Shown: positions 1 through 8,157, counted from the first letter of the stretch. The stretch is 25,242 bases of DNA from an uncultured Clostridia bacterium (GCA_937916395.1 CALFTN010000063.1:1-25242); one strand, 5' to 3'. Numbers and translations: made by a program. Notes: generated by a model from the letters alone, not told the origin.

Positions 1-37
1 GATGTCCTTAACGGAGAAAACAAAAAACCGAATAGGA

Positions 38-88
38 TAAAAATAATAGCGGCCACTACAAGCATGAGTTTGCAGTGACCGTTATTTT
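38..88 (-). terminator. Rho-independent terminator of the defence operon
   Basis: Read on the minus strand, a long hairpin (arms roughly 71-88 and 42-60, with CGGTCACT facing AGTGGCCG through one G-U pair) is followed by a T-rich run at 43-38. It starts 9 bases past the stop codon of the SIR2 gene, so it should end the whole five-gene operon. Confidence 0.75.
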
Positions 89-96
89 ATTATTGC

Positions 97-3057
97 TTAT
101 CGTTTCCAAATGGATTCTTTGTCAAGTAAAAAACCATATAATATTTTTTTCTCGTCCTCGCTGGCATCTCCAATTTTAACTCTATGCTGAATTTTAGGAA
201 TGAGTATTTCTTTTGCTTTTATAAACTTATCCATATACTTGGGTTGTCTTGCAAAATTAACCCACATATAATTTGAAAAATCTACGCAATTAAAATCAAA
301 AGTGTCAGGGTGCAGTATAAACTCAATAAAGGATGTTTTAGTGTTGAGATTATCTAATCGTTGTAGCCCTGATGTATCGGATATTTTATCGGTTAGAATT
401 AAAAGATATAATATTTCTAACTCGCTTTCCAAAGGATCGGGATAGGATCTTGCGGCAGTCTTGCTTTGCTTTTCATCTGTAGAAATAATCTCATCTACAA
501 TACTATTAATTTTATCCTCTGAGAAAACTATAAAATCACTGAATACAAAATCAAGCAGATATTTATTTTCAATAGAAACAAAATGTGTTTCTATATATTC
601 TTTGATTTCTTGCTTAATTTCGCCCTCTGGTAGAGATTGAAATAGTAATCCGACACTTGTAATTTTTTGATTGACATTCTCAAAACTATCAATAATTGAT
701 TTTATGTTTGTCGCAGTCTCCTCATCATCATTTTTAATAAACGATTTCAAAAAAGCTCGTATAGAATAATGACTAATATTGTTCTCATACTCAAAAAAAT
801 GCTTTGATTTCAAAACGGTATTAATTATGTCATAATTTGATTTTGATACAACATTTTCGCACAAATCAACAAAGACTTTTAAGCAAAGACGAAAATCGGG
901 ATAATGAATAGAAAAGAAGTATTCATCAAATTTTTGGTTTGAGAATAATCTAACTACGTTCTCCTCTAAGAGTCTCTTGTTTGATACATCTAAATCAATG
1001 TGATTTATTAATACAGCAAGATTAACAAGAGCATTCCAAAAGGAGGATCTAAAATGTATATCCAAAGTTAAAATAGACTCTACAAGATTGTTAAAAATAT
1101 CAACTAAATATTTTTGATCAAAGTAGATAGACAGTTTTTCAACATGGTAATTATCAAAAAATTGTATGAGCTTTTTAGTGGATATGTATTTTGTCATTAT
1201 ATCAACATCTACAACAGTAATTTGATACTTTTCTTTGTTTGATTGTATACCCAACCAATGACTTTCAGACGGAGAGTATTCGCCATTAGTACAAATTATT
1301 GACTCTATATATAATGCGAAAATCTCTGTAATTTCTGCACCAACACCCTCGATGAAAATATTGTTATAAAAGATAAAATTGAACAGTTCTATTGCAATAT
1401 TTTTTATCTTATAAAAATGTCCTAATGTTCCTCCACCTAAAGAAACCGTATTTCCCTGATAATGTTTTTTCAATTCAGAGAATTGTTTTTCTATATAGGT
1501 TTTCTTGCTACTGTATCCATCAAACATATCTGCAAAGAACGATAAACATTCTCTTTCGGATTTGCGTGAAGTGTTGTCGATAAACGCTTTTACTTTTTGA
1601 TAATTAGCAGTATATATTTTGAAGAAATCTAAATATGCTTTGTTTAACAAAAAAGTCGTTTTTTGCGAGCGAGTAAGGGAGGTAAAATCAATCCCCTCAT
1701 ACGCAGTATAAATTGCGGCATCGTAAAAACTGAACAAGCTATGATAGAAACACGAACTTATAGAGTTATACGCATCCTTAGAAATAAAATCCTCTAACGC
1801 CTTGTAATCATTAGTTAAATAAAGTTCAAAAGTTTTTTCTTGAAATAGTGTGATTTGAGTTCCTTCATGGAATTTGTACGTTAATTGAGGATTAGGTGGA
1901 TTCCAATAGCTGATTATTCCTATGCCGGCATCTATAAATCGTTGTTTTATACCTATTGCTTCAGGAGTAGAAGAATCAAGGTATGATTTTAATTTTTCGT
2001 AATCCTTTTGCTCAAACAACGAAAGTTCGCCTGCCGTTTTTTCATGTCTTCCGATATGTAAAAGCTTTAACAAATTTTTGTAATCGATATAGGAATATTG
2101 CTTTGCGAATTCAAGGAAATTGTTAATAAATATTTGAGGCTCAAAATTGCTTTCTAACGACGGATTTTCAACAACACTCAAAAAACTATATAATCGCTTT
2201 CCTTTTTCATTCCCCAAACAATAGGGAGTATTTTCGACTTGAGGTATATTGTGTATGTTGATAATGCCTATTGAATTATTTTCAAAATATGTTTGCTGCC
2301 TTTCGTCGATAGTGTCCTCGTCGAAAACAATGTAACCTACCTTTACTCCTTCCAATGCATCATTTTGGCTACGCATATAATTCAACCAACTGATAATTTG
2401 TTTGATATTATAATCATTCAATGAGTAGCCCAAAAATAATACTGTATGGTCAGTTAAAAGTGATTTTATAAAGAGTTCTATTAAAACTCGATCTTGCGAG
2501 TAATTTAGATAATCCTGTTCTTTCAACACGATAGTAGATACATCATGCAAATCACCGTGCATCTTAATGATATATTTGTTTTTCGTTGTGTCGAGCAAAT
2601 CTTTATCTCTAACAATAACTTGATACTGTTCTCTCAATTCACTTGTAGAGGATTCAAGTAGAGTATCATAATTTGTTGTTATGATATGAGCTGGATTGAT
2701 ATTAAATATTGCTTTAGATAACGGTGCATCCACCGAAACATCTTGCATTTGTTCTGCTAATATTTGATTGTATAGATCGGGATTTTGATTATAGACATAC
2801 TGTGGTATTTTCAAGAATTCATCATTGGAATATTCTTCTCGTAATTTGCAACCATCCTCGCAACCATCATCCTTGTGCCTGCAATCATCGCATTTTGAAT
2901 AGTGAATAGCATCAGCCATCGCTTTTACAAGGGCATACCAACTTGGCATACCTTCAACATTGCGTGATACTCCAGCCCCCACAAAAACTATGAGTTTGTT
3001 GTTTTCGGCTTTTTCTCGAATTAAATTAATAGATTCAAGCAACTTTTTAGAATCCAT
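97..3057 (-). CDS. SIR2-domain defence effector at the end of a type III restriction-modification operon
   Basis: The N-terminal 220 residues are a SIR2-like NAD-binding domain: GAGVS at 27-31, TTNYD with N129, KMHGD with H167 and LGYS at 209-212. G27-G29, N129 and H167 match the NAD-binding and catalytic positions of bacterial defence sirtuins, which degrade NAD in infected cells. Residues 56-70 carry four cysteines (CxxC, six residues, CxxxC) that could bind zinc. The remaining 750 or so residues are mostly helical-looking and unrecognised, presumably a sensor or oligomerisation region. The ATG follows GGAGG with a 7-base gap, and only 22 bases separate it from the res stop codon, so it is the last gene of the operon. 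By eye it is more AT-rich than mod and res, which suggests a separate origin. NADase activity is inferred from the family. A pure sensor role is possible but less likely because the catalytic residues are intact. Confidence 0.88.
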   Translation of the reverse strand: MDSKKLLESINLIREKAENNKLIVFVGAGVSRNVEGMPSWYALVKAMADAIHYSKCDDCRHKDDGCEDGCKLREEYSNDEFLKIPQYVYNQNPDLYNQILAEQMQDVSVDAPLSKAIFNINPAHIITTNYDTLLESSTSELREQYQVIVRDKDLLDTTKNKYIIKMHGDLHDVSTIVLKEQDYLNYSQDRVLIELFIKSLLTDHTVLFLGYSLNDYNIKQIISWLNYMRSQNDALEGVKVGYIVFDEDTIDERQQTYFENNSIGIINIHNIPQVENTPYCLGNEKGKRLYSFLSVVENPSLESNFEPQIFINNFLEFAKQYSYIDYKNLLKLLHIGRHEKTAGELSLFEQKDYEKLKSYLDSSTPEAIGIKQRFIDAGIGIISYWNPPNPQLTYKFHEGTQITLFQEKTFELYLTNDYKALEDFISKDAYNSISSCFYHSLFSFYDAAIYTAYEGIDFTSLTRSQKTTFLLNKAYLDFFKIYTANYQKVKAFIDNTSRKSERECLSFFADMFDGYSSKKTYIEKQFSELKKHYQGNTVSLGGGTLGHFYKIKNIAIELFNFIFYNNIFIEGVGAEITEIFALYIESIICTNGEYSPSESHWLGIQSNKEKYQITVVDVDIMTKYISTKKLIQFFDNYHVEKLSIYFDQKYLVDIFNNLVESILTLDIHFRSSFWNALVNLAVLINHIDLDVSNKRLLEENVVRLFSNQKFDEYFFSIHYPDFRLCLKVFVDLCENVVSKSNYDIINTVLKSKHFFEYENNISHYSIRAFLKSFIKNDDEETATNIKSIIDSFENVNQKITSVGLLFQSLPEGEIKQEIKEYIETHFVSIENKYLLDFVFSDFIVFSEDKINSIVDEIISTDEKQSKTAARSYPDPLESELEILYLLILTDKISDTSGLQRLDNLNTKTSFIEFILHPDTFDFNCVDFSNYMWVNFARQPKYMDKFIKAKEILIPKIQHRVKIGDASEDEKKILYGFLLDKESIWKR

Positions 3058-3079
3058 AATTTATCCTCCATTTAAAACT

Positions 3080-5290
3080 TTAAAACACATCTTCAAGCGG
3101 TTGCCAAGCATCGTCAGCCATATCAATAGAAAACTCCGTGTTATTGATATACAACTGATTGTCTTTATCACGCACGAATCCCCATTGAATTCCTTGCTGT
3201 GCGGCATAGTCCTTGAAAGCGTTAAATTTGTTTTCAATCTGGTCGTCGATATTCTTATTCTTGCCTTTGCTTTCTCCACCTTTGGTTTCGATTATCCAAA
3301 TAGTGCCGTCTTTCTTTTTAACGATATAATCGGCATAAAACAACCATTGATGACGAAGTCCGTCAATATAGACGATAGAAAAATACTGCTGACCGGAATC
3401 ACCATTTTTATAAACCCATTCAATATCCTCACGCTTTTCGCAATGCTGTTCAAAGAGCATTTCCGAAGTACTGCGAACAACGCTGGTAGCGAAGCCTGAA
3501 GTGTAGTCGTGGTATGCGTTTGAAAGATATTCAACCTCGTTTTTCACGTTCGGATCATATTTGAAAAAGTCCTGTTCGGGAATATGAAATTCGGTAGTCT
3601 TGGGCTTCAAAATAAAGCTCATTTGTTCTGCCATGCCCGTAGTAACGGCACGAAAGTCTTGCTTCAGCTTATGCTCGTTATTGATAACGAAGGCATAAAA
3701 TTCTCTTGTATCAAGAGCAACAAGATTTTTTGACATATTACCACCCTTACGGAAAAGGCGTTCCAAAATCGTCTTGACCTTTGCCGTCTGCATACTGATA
3801 GCGGTTTTAATTGCATCGACGCTATGAAGCAGATAGATACCATGTTTGTGCGTATCGACCGCTTTCTTTGTAGACAAATAGTTATCGCTCGTAGCCACAG
3901 ATGCAGTACGGACAAACATTCCTTCAAGAACTTGTCTACGAATATTCGTACCGAATACATAGCCTGCATCGGCAAGCAACATTTGATTCTGCTTTTTATC
4001 GCTACCGAGCTTATATTTTGCGACAAGGCTATCATAGAGCTTATTCAAAACCTCACGCTCGCCAAGACCGCCAAAATCAAGGTCTCGCATTTGTTTTTCG
4101 AGCGTAAAGGTTTTGCATTTTTCTTTCAGGAAAAGACGGCGAGTTTCGTACGCTTTGTCAACGCTTGCAAGTAAACCGGCTTTGTACTTTTCATCAAAGG
4201 TATAAACATAGCAGAAATCAAGCAAATCATCGTCATAATGCTTTGCTTCGGGCATTCTGCGAATACGACCAATCGTTTGAATTTCAAAGCTCTCGCTCAT
4301 ACCTTCACGGAGCTTGACGAGGATTTTCGCTCTGGGGCAGTCCCAACCCGTACTAATCGCTTGTTTCATCAAAAGGAAAACGGGAGTGGCATCATTATCC
4401 GTAAGATTTTCAGGCAAATCCTTTTTGTCCTCGCTCATCCACTTGGATACCATACCGTTGTCATATGTATAACCCATAGATTCCAACTTTTTCTCAACCG
4501 CTACAATGGTTTCGGGTTGCGCGTTCGGAAACTGAATCAAAACGAGAGGACGGATTTCCTTATCAAGCGCAGTATAATGACTTGCGATATTTTTGCGTTT
4601 TTCATCGGCAAGATCAAGCAAACAATCGTAATCGTCGCCAACCTCCATGCCTTCGGTAATGCCTTCGTTTACATAAAGAGCTTTTGTAATCAGCCCTGCG
4701 TTTATGACATCGACTTCGTCGATTTCAAAATACCCAAAGCGTTTATTTTCGATAGCAGTAGCACTTACACGAATAATGTTCTTTGCGGAAAAGGCATCAA
4801 TAATGGTTTTCGCCTTTGCGGTGTTGTTTGAATGCTCCTCGTCGATAATAACGATAAATTCGGTATTATTACGATGAGCCTCGGCAATGCGGTCAAATAA
4901 ATTCTTCTTTTCGCCATCACGCAACGAGGTGTTATCCTTTTTGGTTACCAATTCCCAGTTAATGAACGTGGTGCTTTCCGCAGGGAAACCGCCTTGCAAG
5001 GCGTCAAAGAGATTTTGCGTATGGCGATGCGGTGCAAATTTACGCATCTTCTTGCGGCTTTGCTCCTCAAGGTCGCCCTTGCCCGGACAGAGCCAAATGA
5101 AAGCAGCGTTGCTGTTAATTTTAGTAAGGTATTCCTCGACAAAATCAATAAGAATAATCGTTTTACCCGATCCTGTGGGGGATTTTACGGTAATCGTTTG
5201 CTTGCTGTTGCTGTCGGCAACGAGGTCTATGAGCTTGAGTACAGCTTTTTCTTGAAAATCAAATAAATTGATTGCAATTCCTCCTACCAT
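3080..5290 (-). CDS. res: Type III restriction enzyme Res subunit (helicase-nuclease)
   Basis: This 736-aa protein is the restriction subunit that works with Mod to translocate on and cut DNA lacking the methyl mark. Superfamily 2 helicase motifs appear in order: Walker A SPTGSGKT with K43, motif II DEEH at 150-153, SAT in RVSATAI, and the motif VI segment QTIGRIRRMP. The C-terminal endonuclease domain shows D654, then E668 and K670 in IIETKGG, a PD-(D/E)xK core. The ATG overlaps the mod stop codon (ATGGTAG) and sits 8 bases after AAGGAGG inside mod, so translation is coupled. A second AGGAGG lies just inside the gene but has no good ATG after it. The length is somewhat short for a Res subunit, which is often 850-1,000 aa, yet all key motifs are intact. 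Its neighbour mod supports the call. Confidence 0.93.
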   Translation of the reverse strand: MVGGIAINLFDFQEKAVLKLIDLVADSNSKQTITVKSPTGSGKTIILIDFVEEYLTKINSNAAFIWLCPGKGDLEEQSRKKMRKFAPHRHTQNLFDALQGGFPAESTTFINWELVTKKDNTSLRDGEKKNLFDRIAEAHRNNTEFIVIIDEEHSNNTAKAKTIIDAFSAKNIIRVSATAIENKRFGYFEIDEVDVINAGLITKALYVNEGITEGMEVGDDYDCLLDLADEKRKNIASHYTALDKEIRPLVLIQFPNAQPETIVAVEKKLESMGYTYDNGMVSKWMSEDKKDLPENLTDNDATPVFLLMKQAISTGWDCPRAKILVKLREGMSESFEIQTIGRIRRMPEAKHYDDDLLDFCYVYTFDEKYKAGLLASVDKAYETRRLFLKEKCKTFTLEKQMRDLDFGGLGEREVLNKLYDSLVAKYKLGSDKKQNQMLLADAGYVFGTNIRRQVLEGMFVRTASVATSDNYLSTKKAVDTHKHGIYLLHSVDAIKTAISMQTAKVKTILERLFRKGGNMSKNLVALDTREFYAFVINNEHKLKQDFRAVTTGMAEQMSFILKPKTTEFHIPEQDFFKYDPNVKNEVEYLSNAYHDYTSGFATSVVRSTSEMLFEQHCEKREDIEWVYKNGDSGQQYFSIVYIDGLRHQWLFYADYIVKKKDGTIWIIETKGGESKGKNKNIDDQIENKFNAFKDYAAQQGIQWGFVRDKDNQLYINNTEFSIDMADDAWQPLEDVF

Positions 5291-7092
5291 GATTCACCCA
5301 CCTCCTTGAGTTCAAAATTAAAGTAATAGTCGGGGATAATATAAATATCCGTATTAGCAAACAAGTCGCATTGCTCGGTTGTAAAAAGAACGTTTTTAGA
5401 AACGTACAGGGCTTTGACATCGGGATAATTCGCCCAATTTGCTTGAAGCTCGTCCGCTTCTTCGTCGCTCATAACCATAATGTAATTGCTGCCGTCAATT
5501 TTAACGCCATGTTCAAGCTGAATCATTTCCGTCATATGTTCCAAGAGAGCATCGGACAGATATTCCTCATACCTTGATACAAAGTCGGTTTTATAATAAT
5601 TGAGATTGAACGGTAACGCCGTGTATTTTCCATATCCTTCTGCTACATTTTTGAGTCGGGGATAGGTTTTGGTGTCACAAATATCATTCTCGTTATTTGT
5701 ACATAAGATAAATTTACGAGTTCCGCCATCTTCTGCATTCAAAGCAATGACAGCATGTCCCGTGGTTGCACTTCCTGCAAAGAAGTCCAATACAGTTATA
5801 TCGTCTTGTGGATAGAGGTTGATAATTTGCTTTAGCAAATCTACAGGCTTTTTACCATTTGAAAATTCAACTGCGCCTTCTTTAGTGAGATTGTTAATTC
5901 TAGAAGTATAATCCCAATATGTTCCTTGCAAAGATTTTTTATATAGAACACCATCTATAACTTCACTAATATCACCGAGCCAAGCGAATAATCTGCACTT
6001 ATCGCCCTTGTAAAACTGCTCATACAAAACGTCTCTGTTTTTGCCGGTCTTGGGAACATATTCAATAGAAACGACGTCGTCGGTAATCCCAAGTTCTTTT
6101 TTTGCGTTAATTACTCTTGTTCTAATAGAGGATTGGGCATCCTTTGCTTCAAAAATACGAGTTCCATATTTATAGTAAACTTCTTTTTCGGTAAGACCTT
6201 CATCTACCATAATTTGTTTTACTGTTTTAATAACGGCATTTTTTCTTGTGTATATTTTGATTTCGTTGCCATCACCGTCAACGGTAGAACCTACATACTT
6301 TTTATCGCCTTTTTCCACTAAAACAGAGGTGTAGTGCCATGTCTTGCCTTCCGCACGATACTGCTCAACAACAGAACTCATTTCTGTATAGGTGTAAGCA
6401 CCGTTAAACAAAGGTAAGAAGTCATAGGACTTTGCGTAAACAAGAATGTATTCGCAGTTTTTCTTAAAACGCTTGTCCTCGCCACCGCCGGATGCGCCTG
6501 CAATATTTTTCATATTGACACTTATGATATTTAAGAAATTGCTTTCGCCAAAAATATCATCGCAAAGGCACTTAAGCTGTGCCACCTCAATATCGCTAAT
6601 TTGAATGAAGATAACGCCTTTTTCGGAAAGAAGCTCTTTTGCAATCAATAAACGCTTTTCCATAAAGGAGAGCCATTTAGAGTGACGGAAAGAATCCTCC
6701 TCGGCTACATAATTATCATCGTAAACAAAATCTTCGTGTCCCGTGTTGTACGGAGGATCGATATAGATTAAATCGATAGCACCCTTGTGTGTTTTCTCCA
6801 AGAGATAAAGGCTATGCAGATTATCGCCCTCAAGCAGAAAGTTATAGCGATTATCAGGAATGAGAGATATTTCTCGTTCAGGCACTTCTGTAAATACAGG
6901 GATGTTGGTTTGCATAGCAACATCGACCTTTTCCTCGTGCTGCTCCCATACAAGTCCGTACTTTTTTGAAATGAGCGCATTGGCAATCTCACCGAGGGCA
7001 ATGAGCATCTCATCATCGGTTTTATGTTCTTCTTTGATTTTATCTAAAAACGCAAGCATACGCTGACGCTTTAACTGTGAAAGGTTAGGCAT
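5284..7092 (-). CDS. mod: Type III restriction-modification N6-adenine methyltransferase Mod
   Basis: This 602-aa protein modifies adenine in the asymmetric recognition site and gives the Mod-Res complex its sequence specificity. Motif IV DPPY lies at 112-115 (IYIDPPYNTG) and the AdoMet-binding motif I FFAGSATTGH at about 437-446. That order, DPPY before FxG, is the beta class typical of type III Mod proteins. The region between them (about 190-400) should hold the target recognition domain. The ATG is 7 bases after GAGGA and only 3 bases past the stop of the preceding small gene. The 3' end overlaps res by 7 bases. I saw no simple-sequence tract in the gene of the kind that makes many mod genes phase variable. 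The recognition sequence cannot be read from the protein. Confidence 0.95.
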   Translation of the reverse strand: MPNLSQLKRQRMLAFLDKIKEEHKTDDEMLIALGEIANALISKKYGLVWEQHEEKVDVAMQTNIPVFTEVPEREISLIPDNRYNFLLEGDNLHSLYLLEKTHKGAIDLIYIDPPYNTGHEDFVYDDNYVAEEDSFRHSKWLSFMEKRLLIAKELLSEKGVIFIQISDIEVAQLKCLCDDIFGESNFLNIISVNMKNIAGASGGGEDKRFKKNCEYILVYAKSYDFLPLFNGAYTYTEMSSVVEQYRAEGKTWHYTSVLVEKGDKKYVGSTVDGDGNEIKIYTRKNAVIKTVKQIMVDEGLTEKEVYYKYGTRIFEAKDAQSSIRTRVINAKKELGITDDVVSIEYVPKTGKNRDVLYEQFYKGDKCRLFAWLGDISEVIDGVLYKKSLQGTYWDYTSRINNLTKEGAVEFSNGKKPVDLLKQIINLYPQDDITVLDFFAGSATTGHAVIALNAEDGGTRKFILCTNNENDICDTKTYPRLKNVAEGYGKYTALPFNLNYYKTDFVSRYEEYLSDALLEHMTEMIQLEHGVKIDGSNYIMVMSDEEADELQANWANYPDVKALYVSKNVLFTTEQCDLFANTDIYIIPDYYFNFELKEVGESW

Positions 7093-7095
7093 ATC

Positions 7096-7377
7096 TTATT
7101 CCTCGCAAAGCTTTTTATTTAATTTATCGAGAAGGTAAATCTGAATAGAAAAGAGATACCATGATATTTTCTCGGGTGTTTCGATGCACAAGGTGGCTTC
7201 ATTTACATTTAAAACCAAGTCGGCAATCGCAATATTGAAATCCGTAAAATGATGTTTTCTTAAAATATCAATTGCCTTTGAACGATCAAACATTCCCGAT
7301 AGGAAGTTTTGTATCTCTTGAATATCGTTGCGCAATTGATTAATTTCATATGCTTTTTGTATTTCCTTAGAGGTCAT
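7096..7377 (-). CDS. Unrecognised small protein coupled to the type III R-M operon
   Basis: I do not recognise this protein of about 93 aa. It is rich in charged and aliphatic residues, with probable helices at both ends and no membrane segment or signal peptide. Translation probably begins at the ATG at 7377, which follows AGGTGAG, a stretch that also contains the stop codon of the regulator gene. A GTG at 7386 would add three residues but has a poorer ribosome site. It ends 3 bases before mod, so its synthesis is tied to the methyltransferase. This position suggests an accessory or regulatory partner of Mod, or an antitoxin-like or immunity function for the operon. None of these is shown by the sequence. 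Confidence 0.7.
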   Translation of the reverse strand: MTSKEIQKAYEINQLRNDIQEIQNFLSGMFDRSKAIDILRKHHFTDFNIAIADLVLNVNEATLCIETPEKISWYLFSIQIYLLDKLNKKLCEE

Positions 7378-7378
7378 T

Positions 7379-7582
7379 TTACTCACCTACAATTTCCATA
7401 ATATCGTCAAAAGAGCAATCCAAAGCAACGCAGATTTTCATAAGAGTTTCTGCGTTTACGTTTTCGCCCTTGTTCAATTTGTTGAGAGTATAGCTACTCA
7501 AGCCTGCCATTTGAACAAGGTCTTTTTTCTTGATATCCCTGTCAATTAACAGTTTCCATAACCTTTTGTAACTGATCGCCAT
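7379..7582 (-). CDS. Small Xre/Cro-type regulator of the R-M operon
   Basis: This 67-aa protein is almost entirely a Cro/C1-type helix-turn-helix domain: KKKDLVQMAGLSSYTLNKL forms the two DNA-binding helices, then LMKICVALDCSFDDIMEIV. It has the size of a stand-alone controller (C-type) protein, which delays or limits restriction gene expression. The start is the ATG at 7582, seven bases after AAGGAGC. An upstream in-frame ATG at 7645 falls on the promoter and would have no ribosome site. It is the first gene of the operon, just behind the promoter at 7617-7645, and overlaps the next reading frame. Autoregulation is an inference from its position; I did not find a clear palindromic operator at the promoter. 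Confidence 0.88.
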   Translation of the reverse strand: MAISYKRLWKLLIDRDIKKKDLVQMAGLSSYTLNKLNKGENVNAETLMKICVALDCSFDDIMEIVGE

Positions 7583-7616
7583 AATAACGCTCCTTTTACA
7601 AGTATTCGATAAAATT

Positions 7617-7645
7617 ATTATATCATATATTGTAAATATAATCAA
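7617..7645 (-). promoter_or_regulatory. Promoter of the R-M/SIR2 operon
   Basis: On the minus strand TTGATT (7645-7640) is separated by 17 bases from TATAAT (7622-7617). A TG lies one base upstream of the -10, making it an extended -10 promoter. The xre ATG lies 34 bases downstream of the -10. It is the only convincing promoter I saw for the five genes. Confidence 0.8.
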
Positions 7646-7693
7646 TGCAAAATTGCAACTTCGCTCAATTTTACTCTAAAATAATTTGGTTTT

Positions 7694-7722
7694 TGCTTTT
7701 GCATTAGCAAAGCATTTTTGGT
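7694..7722 (+). terminator. Terminator-like hairpin with no gene before it on its strand
   Basis: TGCTTTTGC and GCAAAGCA enclose an ATTA loop and are followed by TTTTT on the plus strand. The genes to the left all run on the minus strand, so this hairpin has nothing obvious to terminate. It may be left over from a gene lost when the defence operon arrived. Confidence 0.4.
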
Positions 7723-7772
7723 TAACAAAATCATATATTATCCCCACATTCCACTCACTTTATTCATCCACC

Positions 7773-7802
7773 TTGACAAAAGTTTCCTGCGTATGGTATG
7801 AT
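7773..7802 (+). promoter_or_regulatory. Promoter of the non-coding RNA
   Basis: A consensus TTGACA (7773-7778) is followed after 18 bases by TATGAT (7797-7802), with TG at the extended -10 position. No open reading frame of the right orientation follows, but a run of hairpins and a terminator do, so it most likely drives the structured RNA described next. Confidence 0.75.
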
Positions 7803-7805
7803 AAT

Positions 7806-7965
7806 GGCACCGAGAGATCGGCTGAAAATTGAATAATATGTGCCACGACAGTTACTACTGTCACCCTTTCGTTGGAAAGACGACGATCATCCATTTAGAG
7901 TTATAGACTCGTACATACGTCGGCACGGAACATTTTTTAGCGAACCAAACCGTTCGCTCTTTTGT
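7806..7965 (+). ncRNA. Structured non-coding RNA, possibly of the raiA-motif class
   Basis: Right behind a strong promoter are CCGA-GAGA-TCGG (7810-7821), GACAGT/ACTGTC (7847-7862), CTTTC/GAAAG (7866-7879), and CGACG (7881-7885) pairing with CGTCG (7918-7922) around the small hairpin GAGT/ACTC (7898-7910). GTGCC (7840-7844) can pair with either GGCAC at 7806 or GGCAC at 7922, so alternative folds or a closing stem are possible. The RNA ends in the terminator hairpin at 7939-7958. The 160-base length, private promoter and terminator, and lack of a coding frame point to a stand-alone RNA. Among orphan structured RNAs of Firmicutes, the raiA motif is the one I would test first, from a general resemblance I cannot confirm. 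The RNA call is firmer than the family. Confidence 0.65.
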
Positions 7966-7966
7966 G
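7939..7966 (+). terminator. Terminator of the non-coding RNA
   Basis: AGCGAAC and GTTCGCT form a 7-bp stem around a six-base loop, followed by CTTTTGTGTTT on the plus strand. It closes the 160-base transcript that starts near 7806. Confidence 0.7.
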
Positions 7967-7973
7967 TTTCCGT

Positions 7974-8037
7974 CTCGATGTAAGTGCGAGTCTTTTTGTT
8001 TTGCTCTCACCTTGATTATAATTACAGGTGAATAGCA
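7974..8037. repeat. Two further hairpins downstream of the non-coding RNA
   Basis: CTCG and CGAG (7974-7990) form a short hairpin followed by TCTTTTTG, a possible back-up terminator. Next, CACCT (8008-8012) and AGGTG (8026-8030), extended outward by GTTTTGCT and AGCAAAC, form a long imperfect hairpin at about 7998-8040. No coding frame explains them. Confidence 0.5.
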
Positions 8038-8040
8038 AAC

Positions 8041-8098
8041 AATTAATCCTATCATTTATAGTTCGATTTTGTATCAACTAAAAATTATAGGATTAATT
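8041..8098. repeat. Perfect 12-bp inverted repeat
   Basis: AATTAATCCTAT (8041-8052) is repeated exactly, inverted, at 8087-8098 with 34 bases between. TTTTG follows the right arm. It could be a terminator-like hairpin or the ends of a very small repeat element; I cannot decide which. Confidence 0.55.
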
Positions 8099-8157
8099 TT
8101 GTTTCTATAAAAAAACAATTATAATCGGCTTTGCCCCGAAATTTTTAATTCAGGTAG

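Noticed and set aside
4238..4831. A 197-aa open frame on the plus strand
   Set aside because: It lies fully antisense to res, has no ribosome site and no recognisable motif; it is a shadow of the real gene.
5284..7092. Phase-variable repeat tract in mod
   Set aside because: I looked for long homopolymers or tandem tetra- or pentamers in the gene and found none.
7861..8055. A 64-aa minus-strand open frame opposite the non-coding RNA
   Set aside because: The start lacks a ribosome site, the frame runs through several hairpins and the encoded protein has no recognisable features.
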